64,000 nt of DNA. Source: Comamonas terrae. GTDB taxonomy: Bacteria > Pseudomonadota > Gammaproteobacteria > Burkholderiales > Burkholderiaceae_C. The notes beneath the pieces were generated by a model. That model worked only from the letters and a program-made list of their open reading frames with translations, did not search any database and was not told the origin of the DNA. Both the position numbers and the translations under genes were made by a program. Below, in pieces: positions 18,432 to 28,015 of the stretch (its first letter is position 1; each line of letters starts with the position of its first letter). The stretch covers positions 62,001-126,000 of the forward strand of contig NZ_BCNT01000010.1 in assembly GCF_001544075.1 (NCBI RefSeq), given 5' to 3'.

Positions 18432-18982
18432 CCCGCTTCACCCCTGACGAGGAACGCGTGGTGGTCCGCATGATCCATGCCGCCGGCATGGTGGAGCTGG
18501 CGCCCCATGTGCAGTTTTCCGGGGAACTGGCCGCGGCCGGCCAGCGCGCCCTGCAGGCCGGCGCGCCCGTGCTGTGCGATGTGCGCATGGTCAGCGAAGG
18601 CATCACGCGCTCGCGCCTGCCTGCGGGCAATCCCGTGATCTGCACCCTGCACGAGCCCGGCGTGGCCGAACTCGCCCAGCGCCTGCAGACCACGCGCAGC
18701 GCCGCGGCGCTGGAGCTGTGGCGTCCCCACCTGGAGGGCGCGGTGGTGGCCATCGGCAACGCGCCCACGGCCTTGTTCCATCTGCTCAACATGCTGCAGC
18801 AGCCCGGCTGCCCGCGGCCCGCGGCCATCATCGGCTGCCCCGTGGGCTTCATCGGCGCGGCGGAATCCAAGGAGGCGCTGATGCAGGACCTGCCCGCGCC
18901 CGCCATGATCGTGCGCGGCCGCCTGGGCGGCTCGGCCATGACCGTGGCCGCCGTCAACGCACTCGCCAGCCATGCAGAGTAA
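18353..18982 (+). CDS. cobH: Precorrin-8X methylmutase CobH
   Basis: Moves the methyl group from C11 to C12, giving hydrogenobyrinate. 209 residues, the normal size. Catalytic His42 in VRMIHAAGMVEL is present, as are DVRMVSEGITRSRLP and the C-terminal GFIGAAESKEAL and IVRGRLGGSAM. The ATG at 18353 (MAHVYETNG) is the start expected from the family and falls 79 nt inside cobG in another frame. It overlaps cobI by 11 nt. Confidence 0.93.
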   Translation: MAHVYETNGAEIYRQSFATIRREADLTRFTPDEERVVVRMIHAAGMVELAPHVQFSGELAAAGQRALQAGAPVLCDVRMVSEGITRSRLPAGNPVICTLHEPGVAELAQRLQTTRSAAALELWRPHLEGAVVAIGNAPTALFHLLNMLQQPGCPRPAAIIGCPVGFIGAAESKEALMQDLPAPAMIVRGRLGGSAMTVAAVNALASHAE

Positions 18983-19736
18983 GCCCGAGCACGCCGCGAC
19001 CGCCGGCATCGTCTGCGTGGGCCTGGGCCCCGGAGACCCCGATCTCATGAGCGTCAAGGCCGACCGCCTCGTGCGCCAGGCGCGCCATGTGGCCTTCTTC
19101 CGCAAGAAGGGGCGTCCCGGCAAGGCCCGCCAGGCCGTGCAGGGCATGCTGGCCGAGGGGGCCGCCGAGTACGCGATGGAATACCCGGTGACCACCGAGC
19201 TTCCCGTGGAAAGCGAGGCCTACGTCGAGCTGCTGTCCCGGTTCTACGACGACTGGTGCCTGCGGCTGGCCGAGCTGGCACGGCACGAGCAGGTCATCGT
19301 GCTGTGCGAGGGCGACCCCTTCCTCTACGGCTCCTTCATGCACCTGTACACGCGGCTCAGGGAGCGGGGCGACGTGCGGCTGGAGGTCGTTCCCGGCATC
19401 CCCGGCATGGTGGGCTGCTGGCACGCGACGGGCCTGCCCATCACCTGGGGCGACGATGTGCTCAGCGTCATGACCGGCACGCTGCCCGAGGACGAACTGG
19501 TGCGGCGCATGCAGGCCGCCGAAGCCCTGGTGGTGATGAAGGTGGGCCGCAACCTGCCGCGCATCCGCCGCGCGCTGCAGCGCTGCGGCCGCGCCGATGC
19601 CGCCTGGCTGGTGCAGAACGGCACCACGGCCGCCCAGCAGGTGGCCAGGCTGAGCGAGGTGGGGGACGAGGTCTGTCCCTACTTCGCCATCGTGCTGGTG
19701 CACGGCCAGGGCCGCCGTCCGGAGGCCGCATGGTGA
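18972..19736 (+). CDS. cobI: Precorrin-2 C20-methyltransferase CobI
   Basis: SAM-dependent tetrapyrrole methylase acting on precorrin-2. 254 residues. VCVGLGPGDPDLMSVKA at the N-terminus is the SAM/tetrapyrrole loop, followed by LCEGDPFLYGSFMHLY and VPGIPGM. Translationally coupled on both sides, overlapping cobH by 11 nt and cobJ by 7 nt. Confidence 0.93.
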   Translation: MQSKPEHAATAGIVCVGLGPGDPDLMSVKADRLVRQARHVAFFRKKGRPGKARQAVQGMLAEGAAEYAMEYPVTTELPVESEAYVELLSRFYDDWCLRLAELARHEQVIVLCEGDPFLYGSFMHLYTRLRERGDVRLEVVPGIPGMVGCWHATGLPITWGDDVLSVMTGTLPEDELVRRMQAAEALVVMKVGRNLPRIRRALQRCGRADAAWLVQNGTTAAQQVARLSEVGDEVCPYFAIVLVHGQGRRPEAAW

Positions 19737-20563
19737 CGGCCTCCCCCATCCGGCAGGGCCGCCTGACGATTGCCGGCCTGGGCCCGGGCGCGCTGTCCCA
19801 GGTCACGCCCGAGGCGGCCGGCGCCCTGCGCCAGGCCAGCGATGTGATCGGCTATCTGCCCTATGTGGAGCGGGCCCGCGCCCTGCTGCAGGCGCAGGGC
19901 GGCGCGCCACCATCCATCGGCTTTCATGCCTCGGACAACCGCGTGGAGCTGGAGCGGGCGCGCCTGGCCCTGGAGCTTGCGGCCCAGGGACGCCAGGTGG
20001 TCGTCGTGTCCTCGGGCGACCCGGGCGTCTTCGCCATGGCCAGCGCCGTCTTCGAAGCCATGGAGCGGGCCACCCCGCAGCAGGCGGCCGCATGGCACGC
20101 GCTGGACGTGCAGGTGCTTCCCGGCATCACGGCCATGCTGGCCGCCGCCGCGCGCGCCGGTGCGCCGCTGGGCCATGACTTCTGCTGCATCAATCTCTCG
20201 GACAACCTCAAGCCCTGGCCCGTGATCGCCAGGCGCGTGCAGCTGGCCGCCGAAGCCGACTTCGCCATGGCCTTCTACAACCCGCGCTCGCGCAGCCGCC
20301 CCGAAGGCTTTGTGCGCCTGCTGCAGCTGCTGCGCAGCCACTGCGAGCCCCAGCGCCTGCTGGTCTTTGCGCGCGCCGTCTCCACGCCCCAGGAATCGCT
20401 GCAGGTCTGCAGCCTGCAGGACGCCCACCCGGACATGGCCGACATGCGCACCGTGGTGCTGGTCGGCAGCAGCACCACGCGCCGCGTCGGCCCCTGGGTG
20501 TATACGCCGCGCTCCTATGCCGCGGAGTCCCCTGCCCCGGCGGCCGCCGGCAGCGCGCCATGA
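19730..20563 (+). CDS. cobJ: Precorrin-3B C17-methyltransferase CobJ
   Basis: Performs the ring contraction and C17 methylation that yields precorrin-4. 277 residues. Contains IAGLGPGALSQVTPEA, VSSGDPGVFAMA, and FCCINLSDNLKPW, typical of CobJ/CbiH. GGAG lies five bases before the ATG at 19730; a GTG directly behind it is an alternative. Its last 49 nt overlap the convergent cobK. Confidence 0.92.
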   Translation: MVTASPIRQGRLTIAGLGPGALSQVTPEAAGALRQASDVIGYLPYVERARALLQAQGGAPPSIGFHASDNRVELERARLALELAAQGRQVVVVSSGDPGVFAMASAVFEAMERATPQQAAAWHALDVQVLPGITAMLAAAARAGAPLGHDFCCINLSDNLKPWPVIARRVQLAAEADFAMAFYNPRSRSRPEGFVRLLQLLRSHCEPQRLLVFARAVSTPQESLQVCSLQDAHPDMADMRTVVLVGSSTTRRVGPWVYTPRSYAAESPAPAAAGSAP

Positions 20564-21291
20564 GCAATCCAGTGCAGGACTTCGCCCGCGCTGCCCGTGC
20601 GCAGGCGCTGCGGCAGCGCGGGCCGCTGCACCATGACGACCGTCAGGCCCAGGTCCCGCGCCGCGTCCAGCTTGCCGCGCGTGGCCTCGCCGCCCGCATT
20701 CTTGGTGACCAGCCACTCGATGCCGTGCGCCTCGAGCAAGGCCCTGTCATGCGCGGCGCTGAACGGGCCGCGCTCCACCAGGACCGTGGCACCGTCCAGC
20801 GGCAGCTCGCCCGGCCCGGGCGCATCCACCACGCGCAGCAGGTAGCGGTGCTGCCGCTGCGCCGCGAACGCCGCGAGCTGCTTGCGTCCCACGGACAGAA
20901 AGACCTTCGCGGCCCGGACCGGCAGGGCAAGCGCCGCGGCCTCCATGTCGGGCACGCAGATCCAGCGGTCGCCCTCGCCGGCCTGCCAGGGTGCGCGCTC
21001 CAGCGCGATCAGCGGCGTGCCCGTGAGGGCGCAGGCCTCGCAGGCATTGCGGCTCATCTGGGCGGCAAACGGATGCGTGGCATCGACCACATGGGTGATG
21101 CCGTGCTCCCGGATGAACCGCGCCAGCCCCGCGGCACCGCCAAAGCCGCCGCTGCGCGTGGGCAGGGGCTGGGCCACGGGGTTGCGGGTCGCGCCCGCAT
21201 AGGAAAACACGGCCCGCACGGCCGCGCCGTGCAGGGCCCGGGCCAACTGGCTGGCGTCGCTGGTGCCGCCCAGCAGGAGAACATGTGTCAT
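20515..21291 (-). CDS. cobK: Precorrin-6A reductase CobK
   Basis: NADPH-dependent reduction of precorrin-6A to precorrin-6B (6X to 6Y). 258 residues, normal length. MTHVLLLGGTSDASQLARAL at the start, GGFGGAAGLARFIREHGI, VDATHPFAAQMSRNA and VTKNAGGEATRGKLDAA are family hallmarks. It is the only cob gene here on the minus strand. Its tail overlaps cobJ, and its start codon overlaps the cobL start codon, so it has no non-coding DNA on either side and its promoter must lie within cobL. Confidence 0.92.
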   Translation of the reverse strand: MTHVLLLGGTSDASQLARALHGAAVRAVFSYAGATRNPVAQPLPTRSGGFGGAAGLARFIREHGITHVVDATHPFAAQMSRNACEACALTGTPLIALERAPWQAGEGDRWICVPDMEAAALALPVRAAKVFLSVGRKQLAAFAAQRQHRYLLRVVDAPGPGELPLDGATVLVERGPFSAAHDRALLEAHGIEWLVTKNAGGEATRGKLDAARDLGLTVVMVQRPALPQRLRTGSAGEVLHWIAHGALPAAAGAGDSAA

Positions 21292-22513
21292 GGCTGATCC
21301 GTGGCTGACCTTGATCGGAATGAATGAAGACGGGCTGCAAGGCCTGAACGCGGCCGCACGCCGCGCGCTGGACGCCGCGCACACTGTGTTCGGCGCCCCC
21401 CGCCACCTGGCGCTGGCCCAGGCCGGCGAACGCGGCCGGCCCTGGCCCGTGCCCTTCGATGCGGCGCCCGTTCTGGCGCTGCGCGGACAACCGGTCGCGG
21501 TCCTGGCCTCCGGCGATCCGTTCTGGTTCGGCGCAGGCGGCAGCCTTGCCAGGCTGCTCGAGCCCCACGAATGGCGCTGCCATGCCCAGACCTCCACATT
21601 CTCGCTGGTCGCCGCACGCCTGGGCTGGCGCCTGGAAAACACCGACTGCCTGGGCCTGCATGCCAGCCCCATGGAGCAGGTGCTGCCGCGCCTGGGCCGG
21701 GAGCGCCAGCTCATCGTGCTGCTGCGCGATGGCGACGCCGCCGCCGCCCTGGCGCGCTGGCTGCAGGAGGAAGGCTGGGGCGCGAGCACGCTGTGGGTGA
21801 TGGAATCCGTGGGCGGCCCGCAGGAGCGCTGCCGCATGTTCACCGCCGGGCAGGCAGGCGACGCACTGGCCCTGCAGCCCGCGCAGGCGCCGGTCTGCGT
21901 GGCCCTGCTGGCGCGCGGCAGCGACGGACAGGCCGGCCTGCCCGCCACGCCCGGGCGGCCCGACAGCTGGTATGCGCACGACGGCCAGATCACCAAGGCG
22001 CCCGCGCGCGCCATGACGCTGGCCGCCCTGGCCCCGCGGCGCGGCCAGTGCCTGTGGGACCTGGGCGCCGGCTCGGGCTCGGTGTCCGTGGAATGGTGCC
22101 TTGCGGGCGGCCAGGCCGTGGCCGTGGAGCAGCACGCCGCGCGGGTGGACAACATACGCCGCAACGCCGGGCGCTTCGGACTGCAGCAGGCCCTGCACAT
22201 CGTCCACGGCCAGGCGCTGCAGGCCTTGCAGCTGGTGCAGACCTGGCCCGGAACGCATGCCGTCCCGCAGGCGATCTTCGTGGGCGGCGGCTTCGACGCC
22301 GTTCTCTTCGAGGCGCTGCAGGCATGCATGCCGCCCGGCTGCCGCCTGGTCGTCAATGCCGTGACGCTGGAAACCCAGGCCTTGCTGGTGCAGCTGCACG
22401 GCAGGCATGGCGGCCAGCTGCTGCGTCTGGAGCTATCCAGCGTGGAGCCCCTGGGCCGCCTGCACAGCTGGAAGGCCGCGCGGCCGCTGGTGCAATGGGT
22501 CTGGCAGCGATGA
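21290..22513 (+). CDS. cobL: Precorrin-6Y C5,15-methyltransferase (decarboxylating) CobL
   Basis: Fusion of CbiE (N-terminal tetrapyrrole methylase, C5) and CbiT (C-terminal, C15 methylation with decarboxylation). 407 residues. CbiE part: WLTLIGMNEDGLQGL and ASGDPFWFGAGG. CbiT part from about residue 230: HDGQITKAPARAMTLAAL, LWDLGAGSGSVSVEW and IFVGGGF. The start is ATG at 21290 with GGAG ten bases upstream; MADPWLTLIG aligns with the family start. It overlaps cobE by ATGA. Confidence 0.93.
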   Translation: MADPWLTLIGMNEDGLQGLNAAARRALDAAHTVFGAPRHLALAQAGERGRPWPVPFDAAPVLALRGQPVAVLASGDPFWFGAGGSLARLLEPHEWRCHAQTSTFSLVAARLGWRLENTDCLGLHASPMEQVLPRLGRERQLIVLLRDGDAAAALARWLQEEGWGASTLWVMESVGGPQERCRMFTAGQAGDALALQPAQAPVCVALLARGSDGQAGLPATPGRPDSWYAHDGQITKAPARAMTLAALAPRRGQCLWDLGAGSGSVSVEWCLAGGQAVAVEQHAARVDNIRRNAGRFGLQQALHIVHGQALQALQLVQTWPGTHAVPQAIFVGGGFDAVLFEALQACMPPGCRLVVNAVTLETQALLVQLHGRHGGQLLRLELSSVEPLGRLHSWKAARPLVQWVWQR

Positions 22514-23292
22514 GTTTGCAGCCTCCCTCCCACGGCGCCGGGCCGCAGCCGCAGATACCGCATGGGCAGACCGCCCGCATCGTCCTGGGCCTGGGGCTGC
22601 GCGCCAGCGCCACCTCCCGCAGCCTGCAGGGCCTGTGGCTGCAGGCCTCGCAGCGGCTGGCCTGTCCGGCCTTTGCCGCGGCCGCCGTGCTGCAGGCCAA
22701 GGCCGCGCACCCCGCACTGCACGCCTGGCTGGCGCAACTGCCCTTCGAGGCCCTTCTGGTACCCATTGCGCCGGCGCAACTGCCGGGCCAGGCCGTGGCC
22801 ACGCACTCGGCGCGCCTGCAGGCGCGCTACGGCACGGGCAGCGTGGCCGAGGCCGCGGCCCTGGCCGCCGCCGGCCGCGGCGCCACGCTGATCCTGCCCC
22901 GCCTGGTGAGCCAGGACGGCTGCGCCACGCTGGCCGCCGCGCTGGCCGCCGGCGACTCCATGGAACGTGTTGACGATCTCCACGCAGCCGCGTTGGAGTG
23001 CCCTCGGGATGCGTTCGAAGCGATGCGCTCGCTGCCTGCACCGGGGTGCAGGCAAGAGGCAGCGCGAAGAATTCGCCCGATTTCGCTCCAACCGTTCGGG
23101 ACAGCGGCTTTGCGGCCATCCGGGTCAGGGGCGGTCTGCGGCGTTGCCAATCCTCGCAACAGCACAGCCATGGCTGCGGTATGGCGCGCGGGCGGCCGCT
23201 CCCCAGCACCCTATCCCGCCAAGTCGCTGTCGTGGCGCGAGGAGAGCGTCAACACGTTCTTCAACCCCATATCCCAAGGAGCGACGGAATGA
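22510..23292 (+). CDS. cobE: CobE/CbiG C-terminal-type cobalamin biosynthesis protein with foreign C-terminal extension
   Basis: Small protein of the CobE/GbiG-C family, implicated in ring contraction steps. The recognisable domain is residues 20-150 ([49 protein letters not shown]). CobE proteins normally end about there. From codon 151 the reading frame enters a 297-bp element bounded by inverted repeats (22963-23259) and stays open to a TGA at 23290, adding about 110 residues with no recognisable fold. The stop overlaps the cobM start as TGA in ATGA. The true original end of cobE is probably lost or displaced by the element. Confidence 0.75.
   Translation: MSLQPPSHGAGPQPQIPHGQTARIVLGLGLRASATSRSLQGLWLQASQRLACPAFAAAAVLQAKAAHPALHAWLAQLPFEALLVPIAPAQLPGQAVATHSARLQARYGTGSVAEAAALAAAGRGATLILPRLVSQDGCATLAAALAAGDSMERVDDLHAAALECPRDAFEAMRSLPAPGCRQEAARRIRPISLQPFGTAALRPSGSGAVCGVANPRNSTAMAAVWRAGGRSPAPYPAKSLSWREESVNTFFNPISQGATE
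22963..23259. mobile_element. MITE-like element with 19-bp terminal inverted repeats inside the cob operon
   Basis: Left end GAACGTGTTGACGATCTCC (22963-22981); right end is the inverted copy with one mismatch (23241-23259). Length 297 bp. The inside contains a perfect 10-bp hairpin TGCCTGCACC-GG-GGTGCAGGCA (23034-23055), a GTTGC/GCAAC hairpin and the palindrome CAGCCATGGCTG, and no convincing gene. I find no clear target duplication. Such a structure fits a non-autonomous transposable element or a palindromic repeat; a regulatory role is possible. Confidence 0.6.
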
Positions 23293-24119
23293 CCGTGCAC
23301 TTCATAGGCGCCGGACCTGGCGCCGCCGACCTGATCACCCTGCGCGGCCGCGACCTGATGGCGCGCTGCCCGGTGTGCCTGTATGCAGGCTCCCTGATTC
23401 CGCGCGAGCTGCTGGCCCACTGCCCGCCCGGCGCGCGCATCATCAACACCGCGCCGCTGAGCCTGGAGCAGATCATGGAAGAGATCGGCGCCGCCGAGGC
23501 CCGCGGCGAGGACGTGGCCCGCCTGCATTCGGGCGACCTGTCGGTGTGGTCGGCCATGGGCGAGCAGCTGCGCCGCCTGCGCGCCCTGGGCATTGCCTAC
23601 ACGGTCACGCCCGGCGTGCCTTCCTTCGCCGCCGCTGCCGCCACGCTAGGCGCGGAGCTGACCCTGCCCGGCCTGTGCCAGTCGGTGGTGCTGACCCGCA
23701 CCTCGGGCCGCGCCACGGCCATGCCCGAGGGCGAGAACCTGGCCGCCTTTGCCGCCACCGGCGCCGTGCTGGCCATCCACCTGTCCATACACGTGGCGGG
23801 GAAAGTGCAGTCCGAGCTGCTGCCCCACTATGGCGCGGACTGCCCGGCCGCCATCGTCTGGCGCGCCAGCTGGCCCGATGAAACCGTGGTGCGCACCACC
23901 GTGGGCGAACTGGCCCGCGCCGTGGCCGCCAGCATGGAGCGCACGGCCCTGATCCTCGTGGGGCGCAGCCTGCAGGCCGAGGACTTTGCCGAAAGCCGCC
24001 TCTACGCCGCGGACTACGACCGCCGCTACCGTCCCCTGGGCAGGGAGCCGCGCTTTCCCGCGCCGGGCGCCGAAATGGACACGGCTACCGACAGGCCGCT
24101 GCCCGAGGGCCGCGCATGA
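23289..24119 (+). CDS. cobM: Precorrin-4 C11-methyltransferase CobM
   Basis: Tetrapyrrole methylase that makes precorrin-5. 276 residues. [37 protein letters not shown] and [13 protein letters not shown] are diagnostic of CobM/CbiF. AAGGAG lies seven bases before the ATG and just outside the inserted element, so translation initiation is intact. Overlaps cobF by ATGA. Confidence 0.94.
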   Translation: MTVHFIGAGPGAADLITLRGRDLMARCPVCLYAGSLIPRELLAHCPPGARIINTAPLSLEQIMEEIGAAEARGEDVARLHSGDLSVWSAMGEQLRRLRALGIAYTVTPGVPSFAAAAATLGAELTLPGLCQSVVLTRTSGRATAMPEGENLAAFAATGAVLAIHLSIHVAGKVQSELLPHYGADCPAAIVWRASWPDETVVRTTVGELARAVAASMERTALILVGRSLQAEDFAESRLYAADYDRRYRPLGREPRFPAPGAEMDTATDRPLPEGRA

Positions 24120-24937
24120 GCCCGCCGATCCGGCCCCTGCCGCCCCTGGAGCTGAGTCTGATCGGCATTGGCACGGGCAACCCCGACCATCTCACGCGCC
24201 AGGCCATGGCCGCCATGAACGCGGCTGACCTCATACTGCTGCCGCACAAGGGCGAGGACAAGGCCGAGCTGGCCGCGCTGCGCCGCCAGCTGTGCGATGC
24301 CGTGCTCGCGCATGCCCCGCGCATCGCAGGCTTCGACATGCCGGTGCGCCGCAGCCACGGAGACGATTACCTGGAGCAGGTCGACGAGTGGCATGCGGCC
24401 ATCGCCCGCTGCTGGCAGCAGGCCATCGCCCGGGCGCTGGAGAGCGGACCGCCGCCGGAAGGCGGCCCTGCATCGCCGCTGCGCGTGGCCCTGCTGGTCT
24501 GGGGCGACCCCTCCCTCTACGACAGCACGCTGCGCATCGCTGCGCGCATGCAGCCCGCGCCCGTGCGCGTCACCGTGGTCGCCGGCATCACCGCCATGCA
24601 GGCCCTGACGGCCGCCCATGCGCTGGCCGTCAACGAGATCGGCCAGCCCTTCATGGTCACCACGGGCCGCCAGCTGCGCGACCACGGCTGGCCTGTGGGC
24701 GCGGACACGCTGGTGGTGATGCTGGACGGCCAGTGCAGCTTCACCACGCTGGCGCCCGAGCTGGCGCGCGAGGTGCGGATTTGGTGGGGCGCCTACCTGG
24801 GCATGCCCCAGCAGCTGCTGGAGCACGGCCCCCTGCCCGAAGCCGCGCCGCGCATTCTCAGCCGGCGTGCCGCCGCGCGGGCGCAGCACGGCTGGATCAT
24901 GGACATCTACCTGCTGCGCCGCGGCACCGCGGCCTGA
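24116..24937 (+). CDS. cobF: Precorrin-6A synthase (deacetylating) CobF
   Basis: C1-methylation and deacetylation of precorrin-5, a step specific to the aerobic pathway. 273 residues. [43 protein letters not shown] and [11 protein letters not shown] match CobF. Last gene of the rightward cob run; the following 230 bp carry the prfC promoter region. cobA, cobB, cobN, cobST and the later amidation and nucleotide-loop genes are not in the window. Confidence 0.93.
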   Translation: MSPPIRPLPPLELSLIGIGTGNPDHLTRQAMAAMNAADLILLPHKGEDKAELAALRRQLCDAVLAHAPRIAGFDMPVRRSHGDDYLEQVDEWHAAIARCWQQAIARALESGPPPEGGPASPLRVALLVWGDPSLYDSTLRIAARMQPAPVRVTVVAGITAMQALTAAHALAVNEIGQPFMVTTGRQLRDHGWPVGADTLVVMLDGQCSFTTLAPELAREVRIWWGAYLGMPQQLLEHGPLPEAAPRILSRRAAARAQHGWIMDIYLLRRGTAA

Positions 24938-25037
24938 GGGCTGGCACGAGACGGGCCGACAGGAGCGAGTCCCTGCCTTGGGCCCTGGCTTCATGGGGTC
25001 CGCAGGACGCCACCGGGCAGCAACGGGCCGCCAAAGT

Positions 25038-25043
25038 TAGAAT
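25038..25043 (+). promoter_or_regulatory. Candidate -10 box upstream of prfC
   Basis: TAGAAT within GTTAGAATATCGG, 125 bp before the prfC start. No convincing -35 element. The position fits the only AT-rich patch in the cobF-prfC gap. Confidence 0.35.
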
Positions 25044-25167
25044 ATCGGCCTCTGGCCCATGCCGCTTTCCGGCACGCCCTGGCACAGCGCCTGCCGTGCC
25101 GTCAGCGCCGCGGCCCCCGTCTTTTCCACTGGCCGGCTCCACCCTGCCACCAAGCGCACCCATTACC

Positions 25168-26796
<1,629 letters not shown>

Positions 26797-26799
26797 CCT

Positions 26800-26922
26800 G
26801 CCCCCGAGCGGCTTTGCCCAGGCGGCACCGCCGCCTCCCCTGGAAGGGGTCGACATCTTCGCTGCGAGGCGGCGCGGCCGGCTTGGGCATCTTGCGCGGT
26901 GCCTCTGAGCGGGACCGCGCCG
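26800..26922 (+). repeat. Dispersed GC-rich intergenic repeat, family 2, copy A
   Basis: About 120 bp between prfC and the HAD gene. It shares, in the same order, CCCC-GAGCGGCT, GGGG-CGACA-CTTCG-TGCG-GGCGGC and GGTG-CTCTGAG-GGG-CCGCGC with copy B at 32027-32130. It is rich in short inverted repeats. Confidence 0.6.
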
Positions 26923-26957
26923 GCTTCCAGCGACGATCACCTTGAGAGAGTTTTGTT

Positions 26958-27761
26958 GTGAGCCAAGAATTCCTGCGTCCCTTGTCCGAACTGCCTGTCC
27001 CCGCGAACCTGCTGGGCGTGCTGACCGATATCGACGACACGCTGACCACCGAGGGCGTGGTGCCCGAGCACGTGGTGGCAGCCATTGCCCGCCTCAAGAA
27101 GGCGGGCCTCAAGGTCGTGCCGATCACGGGCCGCCCGGTAGGCTGGAGCGTGCCGTTTGCCCAGGCCTGGCCCGTGGATGCCATCGTGGCCGAGAACGGC
27201 GCCGTGGCGCTGCGCCGCCATGCCGGTGAGGACAGCGCGCTCGAAAAGCTCTACCAGCAGGACGACGCCACGCGCGCGGCCAACTTCGCGCGCATGCAGC
27301 AGGTGCTGGCCGAGGTGGAGGCGCGCGTGCCCGGCGCCAGCCGCGCCACCGACTCGGCCGGCCGCGAATGCGACATTGCCGTGGACCACAGCGAGTTCAC
27401 GCAGATGGCGCAGGCCGATATCGACGCCTGCGTGGCCATCATGAAGGCTGCGGGCATGAATGCCACGGTCAGCTCCATCCACATCAACGGCTGGTTCGGC
27501 GAGCACAACAAGCTCGAAGGCGCGCGCTGGATCGTCAAGGCGCTGTTCGGCCTCGACCTGGACGCCACGCTGGACCGCTGGGTCTACATCGGCGACTCGA
27601 CCAACGACCAGCTGATGTTCGAGCACATGCCCCACAGTGTGGGCGTGGCCAACATCGCGCGCTTCGTGCCCCAGCTCCAGCACCTGCCGCGCTATGTGAC
27701 CCAGGCCGAGCGCGGCGACGGCTTCGTCGAGCTGGCCGAACATTTGCTGCAGCAGAAATAA
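26958..27761 (+). CDS. HAD-IIB family phosphatase
   Basis: Cytoplasmic haloacid-dehalogenase-type phosphatase, 267 residues. Motif I DIDDTLT (nucleophile Asp in the first position of DxD), motif II ITGRPVGW, and motif IV GDSTNDQLMF are intact, and the cap between about residues 90 and 190 is of the C2B type found in sugar-phosphate phosphatases. Start is GTG at 26958 behind GAGAGAG. The substrate is unknown; mannosyl-3-phosphoglycerate and trehalose-phosphate phosphatases belong to the same subfamily. Confidence 0.8.
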   Translation: MSQEFLRPLSELPVPANLLGVLTDIDDTLTTEGVVPEHVVAAIARLKKAGLKVVPITGRPVGWSVPFAQAWPVDAIVAENGAVALRRHAGEDSALEKLYQQDDATRAANFARMQQVLAEVEARVPGASRATDSAGRECDIAVDHSEFTQMAQADIDACVAIMKAAGMNATVSSIHINGWFGEHNKLEGARWIVKALFGLDLDATLDRWVYIGDSTNDQLMFEHMPHSVGVANIARFVPQLQHLPRYVTQAERGDGFVELAEHLLQQK

Positions 27762-27770
27762 GAGCAGCTT

Positions 27771-27838
27771 GCGGCTGAGGCAGCTGCATTTCAGTATGAA
27801 TCTCTGCTGAAATCCTCTAGGAACAAGCGCCAGCCGCT
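27771..27838. repeat. Dispersed inverted repeat, family 1, copy 3
   Basis: Begins AGCAGCTTGCGGCTG behind the HAD stop and ends AAGCGCCAGCCGCTAT, with a CATTTCAG/CTGAAAT inner hairpin. The arms match the family only partly. Confidence 0.45.
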
Positions 27839-27898
27839 ATCCATTTGAAGCATGGCTGCCCGGAACGGCCGTGCTCTCGGCCGCACCTGCACGAAATT

Positions 27899-27911
27899 CA
27901 AGGGTTTACCC
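27899..27911. promoter_or_regulatory. CAAGGGNNNACCC palindrome upstream of putA
   Basis: CAAGGGTTTACCC, 105 bp before putA and followed by an AT-rich stretch (GATTTTCATAAAGG) that is the likely core promoter. Same pattern as at 4143 and 33828. Confidence 0.35.
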
Positions 27912-27926
27912 GATTTTCATAAAGGC

Positions 27927-27962
27927 GCAACCTCTGCGACATTTCACGCCACAAAAGGTTGC
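27927..27962. promoter_or_regulatory. Candidate PutA operator pair upstream of putA
   Basis: Inverted GCAACCT (27927-27933) and AGGTTGC (27956-27962). The second contains GTTGCA (27958-27963), the hexamer bound by the ribbon-helix-helix domain of E. coli PutA. Two further TGCAAC sites lie inside putA (28215-28220 and 28239-28244), in identical GAGGTGCAACC contexts. Confidence 0.5.
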
Positions 27963-28015
27963 ACCTCGCTTTTGCAGTCGCTTCCGAGAGCCCGCTTTTC
28001 CATTCATTCCCAACC

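Noticed and set aside
22963-23259. Cobalamin riboswitch inside the cobE-cobM insertion
   Set aside because: I looked for the B12 box on both strands; the nearest string (GGGTCAGGGGCGGTCTGC) does not match, and terminal inverted repeats explain the boundaries better.
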